This document shows positions 57,823 to 64,000 of a stretch of DNA of 64,000 nucleotides, one piece after another (position 1 is the stretch's first letter; the number at the start of each line of letters is the position of its first letter). This DNA comes from an uncultured Collinsella sp. GTDB taxonomy: Bacteria; Actinomycetota; Coriobacteriia; Coriobacteriales; Coriobacteriaceae. The stretch spans positions 15,390 to 79,389 of the forward strand of contig URAD01000006.1 in the NCBI GenBank assembly GCA_900545745.1. The letters run 5' to 3'. A program made the position numbers and the translations under genes. The notes beneath the pieces were generated by a model. The model was not told where the DNA came from. It saw only the letters and a list, made by a program, of their open reading frames with translations, and searched no databases.

Positions 57823-59265
57823 TTAATGGGTAGGGTCAGCGGAATTAGTAGAGTCGGCAGGCACAATGCCAAGGATGTGCTCCAGGGTATCGAGCAGCTC
57901 ATGCGGCATGGTCGATACCACATGAACCTCGGCGCCGCGACTGGTAAGGCTTGCGAGTAAATCGTCACGATGATACTCGTCAAGCGTCATGCCGTCAGCG
58001 TTGAACATGAGCTTAGGCACAAAGAGCATAACCCCCGAGAGGTCTTGCGGCAGCTGCTCCAGGATATCGCTCGCGACGATGAGACCGGTTACGTCCACAT
58101 TGCCGCCAAAGTAGCGGTTCTTGATGGCCGTGACGGCGCCGGAGAGGCCCTGTGGCGATTCCACAAAACGTGCCACCGTATCGCGCGCGCTGGCGCCCGA
58201 GAGGCACAGCAGGCGCTGGCCACGGGCGGCGATTGCCTCGCGAACGCGGCGCAGGCGCTCGGCGTCGGCGGCAAGGACATCGTCGGTCTCGTCCAAATAC
58301 GAGCGGATCATGCCGATGCCGTCGTAGTACTGCGGGTAGCCGTCGTAGAAATCGGCCTCGGGAGGCTCGATGCCGGCGTCCAGATAGAACTCGTCGCTCA
58401 TCTGGAAGGTGTGGCGGCCAAAGCGCTCATAGGCGCGGTCCTGGAACGGTCGAATCATGGCAATGGTTTCGCGTGCGAGCTCGGGCTTGTCACTGTAGGA
58501 CCAGCTAAAGCGGTTTTGATGCTTGGTAAAACCGAGTGGCACGATACCCAGGCTCGTGATTTGCTCGTGCTCCTCGCAGTAGCGCAGGGTCTTTTCGAGC
58601 TCCTCGCCGTCGTTCATGCCGGGGCACAACACGATCTGCGCGTGAATCTCGATGCCGGCGGCCATGATGGCTTCGAGCACATCCATGCCGCGCTGGGCGT
58701 TACGGCCCATCATGCGGCGGCGGACGTCGGGGCTCACGGCGTGGACGGACACGTTCATGGGGCTCATGTTGCGTTGGATGACGTTTTGAACGTCCTCGTC
58801 GGTGAGGTTCGTGAGCGTGACGAAGTTGCCCTGCAAAAAGCTCAGGCGGTAGTCGTCATCGCGGATATAGAGCGTGGAACGACCGCCCTTGGGCAGCATG
58901 GTCATAAAGCAGAATACGCAGGCGTTTACGCAGGTACGCATGCCATCGAAGATGGGGCCGTCGAACTCCAGGCCCCAGTCCTCGCCGGGAAAGCGATCGA
59001 GTTCAACCGGGGTGACGGTTCCATCGCGCGGGTCGAAGACCTCAAGCTCGACGGTGTCGTCGTCGGCCTCCCAGAGCCACACGATCATGTCGGTGAGCTG
59101 CTCGCCGTTGACCGTGAGCACGCGCATGCCCGGCTCGATACCCACATCCCACGCGGGCGATTCGGGACGCACGTTCTTTACGAGCGCGCCCTCACCCGGC
59201 TCGGGGTCGCGGCTGCGCCCGTAATCGGCCACCTCGGCGGCGTATGCGGGTACGGTCTGGTCCAT
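57823..59265 (-). CDS. DUF512-type radical SAM protein with PDZ-like N-terminus
   Basis: The 480-residue protein has a PDZ-like N-terminal domain (about 25-85), a radical SAM cluster motif CVNACVFC (about 113-120) and a C-terminal DUF512 domain. Such proteins sit next to der in many Gram-positive genomes and their substrate is unknown; a role in ribosome or RNA modification has been guessed from context only. The start ATG 59265 is 2 bp after the ispH stop; the upstream open frame to 59487 overlaps ispH and is rejected. Confidence 0.88.
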   Translation of the reverse strand: MDQTVPAYAAEVADYGRSRDPEPGEGALVKNVRPESPAWDVGIEPGMRVLTVNGEQLTDMIVWLWEADDDTVELEVFDPRDGTVTPVELDRFPGEDWGLEFDGPIFDGMRTCVNACVFCFMTMLPKGGRSTLYIRDDDYRLSFLQGNFVTLTNLTDEDVQNVIQRNMSPMNVSVHAVSPDVRRRMMGRNAQRGMDVLEAIMAAGIEIHAQIVLCPGMNDGEELEKTLRYCEEHEQITSLGIVPLGFTKHQNRFSWSYSDKPELARETIAMIRPFQDRAYERFGRHTFQMSDEFYLDAGIEPPEADFYDGYPQYYDGIGMIRSYLDETDDVLAADAERLRRVREAIAARGQRLLCLSGASARDTVARFVESPQGLSGAVTAIKNRYFGGNVDVTGLIVASDILEQLPQDLSGVMLFVPKLMFNADGMTLDEYHRDDLLASLTSRGAEVHVVSTMPHELLDTLEHILGIVPADSTNSADPTH

Positions 59266-59267
59266 GG

Positions 59268-60167
59268 TTAGCGGCAAAGCTCCTTGATGCGCTCGACGGC
59301 GCGCTCGATGTGTTCTTGCGGGGTGGAGGCACCGGCGGTTATGCCGATGTGGTGAGCGTCGGTAAACCACGCGGCCTGGAGCTCGGAAGCTTCCTCGATG
59401 TGATGCGTGCGCTCGCAGGCGTCTGCGCAAATCTGAGCCAGGCGGCGGGTGTTGCCCGAGTTCTTGCCACCCACGACGACCATGCAATCACAGCGTTTGG
59501 CAAGTGATGCGGCTGCCTGCTGGCGCTCGCTCGTGGCGGCGCAGATGGTGTTGATCACGCGCAGCTCCTGCACGCGCGGGGTGATGGCAGCCACGACCTC
59601 GGCGAGGTTCTGCGCGGTCTGAGTGGTCTGCACAACGAGGCCCACCTTGCCCTTGAGCGACAGGGCATCGGCGTCGGCGGCACAGCTCACGACCTGCGCA
59701 TCATTGCCAGCGTGGCCCAGAATACCCTCGACCTCGGGGTGACCAGGCTCGCCTACGACCACCACGCGGTAGCCCTCGCGCACCAGGCGCTCGGCTGCCA
59801 TATGGACCTTCTTGACGTAAGGGCAGGTGGCGTCGACCACGGTAAGGCCGCGCTCGCGAGCGGCGTCAATGACCTGCGGCACCACGCCGTGGGCGCGGAT
59901 AATCACGGTGCCGGATGTGGCGTCGTCCAAGGTGTCGGCCAGACCAACGCCTGCCTCAGCGAGCTCGCGTACCACGATGGGGTTATGGATGAGCGGACCC
60001 AAGGTATGGACCTGAGTGCTCTCCCCTGCCTGCGGCGCGGCGGCCAGCGCCATGTCGAGCGCACGCTGTACGCCGTAGCAAGTGCCGGCGTGGGCGGCGA
60101 TCTCGATGGTAGGCGCGATTGCCTGGTCGGACGCAGTCGCGGCGGTGTTCGTCACGTTCTCGCTCAT
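59268..60167 (-). CDS. ispH: 4-hydroxy-3-methylbut-2-enyl diphosphate reductase
   Basis: Last step of the methylerythritol phosphate route to isopentenyl diphosphate, an Fe-S enzyme. The 299-residue protein has the three cluster cysteines in AGTCYGVQRALDMA, DATCPYVKKVH and INTICAATSERQ. ATG 60167 gives the usual N-terminus with a 20-residue Ala/Thr-rich lead; the frame extends to 60197. It lies between plsC and the radical SAM gene with gaps of 2 bp, so the whole group is one transcript. Confidence 0.95.
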   Translation of the reverse strand: MSENVTNTAATASDQAIAPTIEIAAHAGTCYGVQRALDMALAAAPQAGESTQVHTLGPLIHNPIVVRELAEAGVGLADTLDDATSGTVIIRAHGVVPQVIDAARERGLTVVDATCPYVKKVHMAAERLVREGYRVVVVGEPGHPEVEGILGHAGNDAQVVSCAADADALSLKGKVGLVVQTTQTAQNLAEVVAAITPRVQELRVINTICAATSERQQAAASLAKRCDCMVVVGGKNSGNTRRLAQICADACERTHHIEEASELQAAWFTDAHHIGITAGASTPQEHIERAVERIKELCR

Positions 60168-60169
60168 GG

Positions 60170-60898
60170 CTAGAACCTGCCCGGATGCTCGGCGCACAGA
60201 TCGTCTCGCATGGCGTAGACGCGGTTCATGGCCTCGGACTCAAACCAGGCCAGGCGCTCCGTGCGCTTAAGCCCGGCCGGCGCGTCCGAAAGCGAGACGG
60301 CCTTGCCGGCACGAATCCAGCACTTCTTGGGACGCATGAGCTTTTTGCCCGCGGGCGTAATGTCGGACCAGCCGCAGATGGCGAGTGGGTTGACAGGCGC
60401 CTTGCCCATCTGAGCGATGAGCGCAAAACCGCCGTGGACCTCGGGCTTGATCTCGCGCGAGCGGATGCGCGTGCCCTCGGGGAAGATCAGAACGTCCTCG
60501 CCGCGCTGCAGCGCATGCTGGGCGGCGCGCAGGCACTTCATATCGGCAGTACCACGCTCCACGGGGATGCCGCCTACGCGGCTAAAGGCCCAGCGCACAA
60601 TCTTGCTCTTGGCGAACTCGGATTTAAAGATGGGACGAATGCGGCGGCCCCCAAAGAACAGCGCGGTCTCCACAGCCAAGAGCTCGGCCATCGAGGTGTG
60701 GTTGCAGATGACCACGCTGCCGCGGCCTTCCTGGCGCTCAAATAGCAGATCGGCATCCTCGACCTTCCAACGCCACATGAGCTTGGAGAAGGCCCAAAGG
60801 ATGGCCATGACTACGACAACGGTGCCGCGGATGAGCGCTGGGAACTCTGCATAAGGAGCGTTGTAAAAATCCTCGGGCGTCTGTTTGAACAGGCGCAT
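60170..60898 (-). CDS. plsC: 1-acyl-sn-glycerol-3-phosphate acyltransferase-like protein with H-X4-E motif
   Basis: PlsC adds the second acyl chain to make phosphatidic acid. The 242-residue protein has an N-terminal membrane segment (about 20-42), motif I NHTSMAE, motif III FPEGTRIRS and the expected length. In motif I the catalytic pair is normally H-X4-D; here it is H-X4-E, a conservative but unusual change at the charge-relay position. Context with cmk, plsY and gpsA supports a lipid role. Confidence 0.85.
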   Translation of the reverse strand: MRLFKQTPEDFYNAPYAEFPALIRGTVVVVMAILWAFSKLMWRWKVEDADLLFERQEGRGSVVICNHTSMAELLAVETALFFGGRRIRPIFKSEFAKSKIVRWAFSRVGGIPVERGTADMKCLRAAQHALQRGEDVLIFPEGTRIRSREIKPEVHGGFALIAQMGKAPVNPLAICGWSDITPAGKKLMRPKKCWIRAGKAVSLSDAPAGLKRTERLAWFESEAMNRVYAMRDDLCAEHPGRF

Positions 60899-60901
60899 GG
60901 G

Positions 60902-61588
60902 CTACCTCCTCTGGTTGATGAGGTCCTCGATTATCGAGACGACCTCATCGATGGTGTGGGCGGTGGAGTCGACGTGCACGGCGTCCTCGGCGGGCACGAG
61001 TGGGGCGACCTCGCGGCTGCTGTCGAGCTTGTCGCGCTGCTTAAGGGCGTCGAGGGTCTCGTCGACCTCGGCCTCGAGCTGCTCGGACGTGAGCGGCTGG
61101 GCGTCGTTTTGGTGACGCTGCAGCACGCGGCGGCGGGCGCGCTCGCGCGGGTCGGCGGTCAGGAAGACCTTGACCTGCGCGTTAGGGAACACGACGGTTC
61201 CGATGTCGCGACCCTCGGCCACGATATCGCGGTCCTCTGCGGCACGGCGCTGGTGGATGAGCATGGCGGCGCGCACGCCCGGATAGGCCGAGACCTTGGA
61301 CACGTTGGCGTCGACCTGCGGGGTGCGGATGGCGGCCGAAGCGTCCTGGCCGTCAATGGTCAGGCGCGTGTCCTCGCCAGTGCCGTTGGTAAAGCGGATC
61401 TCGATCTGCTCGGCAAGGGCGTCGATGGCCGCCTCGTCGTCCAGGTCGATGCCGCGGTCGAGCGCAGCGAAGGTGACGGCGCGATACATGGCGCCCGTGT
61501 CGAGCTTGTTAAAGCCCAGCTGGCGGGCGATCTCCTTGGCGATGGTGGACTTGCCGGAACCGGCGGGGCCGTCGATGGCGACGATCAT
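60902..61588 (-). CDS. cmk: Cytidylate kinase
   Basis: Phosphorylates CMP and dCMP. The 228-residue protein has the P-loop DGPAGSGKST at 6-15, LDTGAMYRAVT, the CMP-binding insert and GRDIGTVVFP. cmk-plsC-ispH-der is a recurrent order in this phylum. It begins 66 bp after rluB with GAAAGGAAG upstream. Confidence 0.95.
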   Translation of the reverse strand: MIVAIDGPAGSGKSTIAKEIARQLGFNKLDTGAMYRAVTFAALDRGIDLDDEAAIDALAEQIEIRFTNGTGEDTRLTIDGQDASAAIRTPQVDANVSKVSAYPGVRAAMLIHQRRAAEDRDIVAEGRDIGTVVFPNAQVKVFLTADPRERARRRVLQRHQNDAQPLTSEQLEAEVDETLDALKQRDKLDSSREVAPLVPAEDAVHVDSTAHTIDEVVSIIEDLINQRR

Positions 61589-61654
61589 GCAATGCTTCCT
61601 TTCGGTGGTTGATGTGCTGGTATGGTTCGCGGGCGTTGGGGCGCGGCGGGTTGC

Positions 61655-62617
61655 CTAGCCCGTGTAACGCTCGCGGTAGGTGTTGCGCTTGGGCGCGGAG
61701 CCGTGGCTGCCGTGATGACGCGTGCGGCTGGCGGGGGTTTCCTGGGGCTTGTCACCGCGCATGGCGCTGGCCTGCTTGGGAGGGATGCCACCGGCCTTAA
61801 GGATCTGCACCTCGCGGTCGGTGAGCTCGCGCCACGAGCCCTTGGCCACGCCCTCGAGCTCAAGGCCGGCAAAGTTGCAGCGATGCAGACGGATCACCGG
61901 ATGATGAATCTTGCTCAGCATGCGCTTGACCTGATTCTTGCGTCCCTCGCGGATGATGACCTCGACGGCAGTGGTGCCGGGCTTGACGCCTTGCGGCGCC
62001 ACTGCCTCGGCCTCGCGCGCGTTAATGACACGGCAGATTGCCGGCTGGCACAGGCCGTCGTCGAGCTCGATGCCACGGCGGAGCGGTTCTAGATCGCGGT
62101 CGGTCAGTCGCCCGTCCACGAGCGCCTGGTAGGTCTTGTAGACGTGTTTGCTGGGGTGCAGCAGGTCCTGCGATAGGTCGCCGTCGGTGGTAAAGAGCAA
62201 AAGGCCCGTGGTGTCGCGGTCCAGGCGACCCACCGGGAAAAGTCCCGGAAAGCGGTCGCGCGGGACCAGGTCGGCCACACAAGGGCGCTCCTGCGGGTCG
62301 CTCATGGTGGTGAGGTAGCCGGTCGGCTTGTAGAGCATCAAGTACACGGCGCCCTGGTTGAGCTTGACGACCATGCCGTCGACCTCGATGTGGTCGCGGT
62401 CGACGTCGACCTTGGTGCCCAGCTCGGTCGCGACCTGGCCGTTGACGGTCACGCGACCGGCGGTCATCAGGTCCTCCGAGCCGCGGCGGCTCGCCACGCC
62501 CGCGCGCGCCAAAAAGCGCTGCAGGCGCATGGTGTGCGGATAGACGGACTGGGCGTCGGTTGCGGGTACTGCGTTGCCCATGGCACGCGTCTCCCCTACT
62601 TCGTTAGTCCTCGTCAT
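61655..62617 (-). CDS. rluB: rRNA pseudouridine synthase (RluB/RsuA family)
   Basis: Converts a specific rRNA uridine to pseudouridine; RluB acts on 23S rRNA. The 320-residue protein has an N-terminal S4 domain (RLQRFLARAGVASRRG) and the catalytic motif GRLDRDTTGLLLFTTDGD, with a basic Arg/Pro/His-rich tail of about 35 residues. ATG 62617 with GGAGGATT upstream overlaps the scpB end by 14 bp; ATG 62581 is a possible alternative. scpA-scpB-rluB is a classic operon. Confidence 0.93.
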   Translation of the reverse strand: MTRTNEVGETRAMGNAVPATDAQSVYPHTMRLQRFLARAGVASRRGSEDLMTAGRVTVNGQVATELGTKVDVDRDHIEVDGMVVKLNQGAVYLMLYKPTGYLTTMSDPQERPCVADLVPRDRFPGLFPVGRLDRDTTGLLLFTTDGDLSQDLLHPSKHVYKTYQALVDGRLTDRDLEPLRRGIELDDGLCQPAICRVINAREAEAVAPQGVKPGTTAVEVIIREGRKNQVKRMLSKIHHPVIRLHRCNFAGLELEGVAKGSWRELTDREVQILKAGGIPPKQASAMRGDKPQETPASRTRHHGSHGSAPKRNTYRERYTG

Positions 62618-63332
62618 GTAAATCCTCCGAGGGGTCGTCGACGACCAGGGTCTCCAAGTCCTCGACTGCCTCAACATCTTCAACATCGGTATCGAGCAGT
62701 TCGCGCTCTTCGTCCAGGTCTTCGGCCTGCTCCTCGAGCGTGGACTGAATACTGCGGCCGCTCAGGCGCTCGCGGATAAACTGACGCGACTGCTCGTCGG
62801 GGGCAAACTGCTCCAGATCGGGCAGATCACGGGTGGAGCGCAGGCCGAATTTTTCCAAGAAGGCGTTGGTCGTGCCGTAGATGATGGCTTGACCGCGCTG
62901 GGGGTCGCGGCCGAGCTCACGCACCAGGCCCTTGTCGACGAGTGACGCAATGACGCCGTCGGAATTGACGCCACGGATGCCCTTGACCACCTCGCGCGTC
63001 ACAGGCTGGTGGTATGCGATGACGGCCAGGGTTTCGAGCGCCGCTTGCGACAGCTTTTGCGTGTCCCAGCTCAGCACGTAGGCCTCGACCACGTCGTGGT
63101 AGGCGGGGTGAGTAAACAGGCGCCAGCCGCCGGCGACCTCGCGCAGCTGAAAGCCGCGGTTGGCCTCCTCATACTCAACCTTGAGCTCGGCGAGCAGCGA
63201 CGCGCATTCGCCCGGGGCGATATCCAACGCACCTGCCAGCGCGGGTGCGCTCACGGGGTCGCTCGACACCAGCAGCAGCGCCTCGAGGGCGCCTTTGAGG
63301 CTGTTTGCCTCCAGCGTGGAAAGGGTTGACAT
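62604..63332 (-). CDS. scpB: Segregation and condensation protein B
   Basis: ScpB is a kleisin partner in the SMC condensin complex. The 242-residue protein has the two winged-helix domains (LKGALEALLLVSSDPVSAP; ETLAVIAYHQPVTREVVKGIRG) and an acidic C-terminal tail (about 195-242) rich in D and E. It is 11 bp from the scpA stop. Confidence 0.95.
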   Translation of the reverse strand: MSTLSTLEANSLKGALEALLLVSSDPVSAPALAGALDIAPGECASLLAELKVEYEEANRGFQLREVAGGWRLFTHPAYHDVVEAYVLSWDTQKLSQAALETLAVIAYHQPVTREVVKGIRGVNSDGVIASLVDKGLVRELGRDPQRGQAIIYGTTNAFLEKFGLRSTRDLPDLEQFAPDEQSRQFIRERLSGRSIQSTLEEQAEDLDEERELLDTDVEDVEAVEDLETLVVDDPSEDLHDED

Positions 63333-63343
63333 GGTTGCGGCTC

Positions 63344-64000
63344 CTATTCGGTGAGCTCGGGGCCCTCGCCGGGCACATAGGCCTCGGCGCCCTCGACGCG
63401 GTTGATGCGGATGGTTCCAAAGATCTCGTCCTGGCTCAGCGTGAGCGAGCCGCGCTTGGCGAGCTCAAGCATAGCTAGGAAGGTGACGACGAGCTGCTCG
63501 GTGGTGGCATCGCCGTCCAGTAGCTCGCGGAAGGTGCAGGTTTGGTGCGTCATGGTAAAGCGGTCGACTGAGGCCACGGTCAAGTCGAGCGGTACGCGAT
63601 GCGGCGCCACGTGCTCGGCCTCGAGCAGGAAGGTCTGTCGCTTGCCATCCAGGTCGGCGCAGATGACGGCTAGACCGCGCAGAGTAATGCCGGCCAGGTA
63701 GTCGGGCATAAGGCCAAGGAACTCAGGATCGGGGCCGGCCACACGCGGGTGCATGCGGCTTTCGGCCTGCATGCGGGCACCGAGGGCCGCAGCCGCGCCT
63801 TTAAACTGCTTGTAGGCGATCAGGCGCTGGATCAGGACCTCACGCAGCGCGTCGCCGTCAAGCGTGCTGAGCTCCTCGAGGTCTTCGTCGAACTCGTCAT
63901 CGTCGTCGGCTTTGCGCGGGGCCTCCTGCGGCACCAGCGAGGCGGCCTTAATGTCCAAAAGGGTTGCCGCGACCAGCAAAAAGTCGCTCGCCACGTCCAG
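63344..64000 (-). CDS. scpA: Segregation and condensation protein A, C-terminal part (truncated by window edge)
   Basis: ScpA is the kleisin that bridges SMC heads. The visible 218 residues start within the N-terminal domain (FLLVAATLLDIKAASLVPQE), include an acidic insert, and end with the C-terminal winged helix (TFLAMLELAKRGSLTLSQDEIFGTIRI). The frame is open to base 64000, so the start is outside the window; a GTG at 63994 is not the true start because conserved sequence precedes it. Confidence 0.93.
   Translation of the reverse strand: MDVASDFLLVAATLLDIKAASLVPQEAPRKADDDDEFDEDLEELSTLDGDALREVLIQRLIAYKQFKGAAAALGARMQAESRMHPRVAGPDPEFLGLMPDYLAGITLRGLAVICADLDGKRQTFLLEAEHVAPHRVPLDLTVASVDRFTMTHQTCTFRELLDGDATTEQLVVTFLAMLELAKRGSLTLSQDEIFGTIRINRVEGAEAYVPGEGPELTE

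Noticed and set aside
57970..59271. 433-codon plus-strand open frame opposite the radical SAM gene
   Set aside because: Antisense shadow; the minus-strand protein has clear cluster motifs and operon context.

Overview
The window is a contiguous piece of a high-GC actinobacterial chromosome, most like a Coriobacteriia (Collinsella-type) anaerobe. This rests on gene content (an actinobacterial FHA/MerR pair, a LysM septation-inhibitor-like gene divergent from lexA and followed by nrdR, SpoVS without other sporulation genes) and on codon use; no 16S gene is present, so the genus is an inference. Nearly everything is housekeeping. There are no prophages, insertion sequences, CRISPR arrays or rRNAs, and one tRNA (Pro, GGG).

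Left part, plus strand (1-29 kb): end of thiI; comEA-comEC-holA (DNA uptake, clamp loader); rpsT; lepA-dusB-hemW; a membrane-anchored DnaJ variant; dnaJ-mtaB-phoH-ybeY-dgkA-era-recO; rpsO; pnp; a 650-bp non-coding gap with two long palindromic elements; rnjA-ftsK-RodZ-like-yajQ-rimO-pgsA-cinA. Middle (29-41 kb): recA-recX behind a LexA-boxed promoter, rny with a GHKL ATPase gene, spoVS, miaB-miaA-hflX, then a minus-strand lexA/acyltransferase pair divergent from a LysM gene, nrdR and dut.

41-50 kb: a convergent gap with three long hairpins, a glycolipid glycosyltransferase gene, trxB, a DUF1836 regulator gene and degV that share a nearly identical operator, then pgsA2 - FHA - ftsR-like - apt - nlpC, and tRNA-Pro. 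Right end, minus strand (50-64 kb): a long run scpA-scpB-rluB-cmk-plsC-ispH-radical SAM-der-plsY-gpsA-rpe-cysteine desulfurase-nif3-zinc ribbon-coaBC with many start/stop overlaps, linking chromosome segregation, phospholipid, isoprenoid, CoA and Fe-S supply.

Themes: RNA processing is dense (pnp, RNase J, RNase Y, YbeY, four tRNA/ribosome modification enzymes with radical chemistry or prenylation, DusB, RluB); SOS response and recombination form a second block (recA, recX, recO, lexA, LysM gene). The most unusual content is non-coding: two families of approximately 100-150 bp palindromic elements whose unpaired cores are conserved while their 34-39 bp arms are completely different between copies but self-complementary within a copy, a third 59-bp inverted-repeat element, and a two-site DUF1836/degV operator. 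A recurring GGGTANNNT -10 element is seen before at least seven genes.
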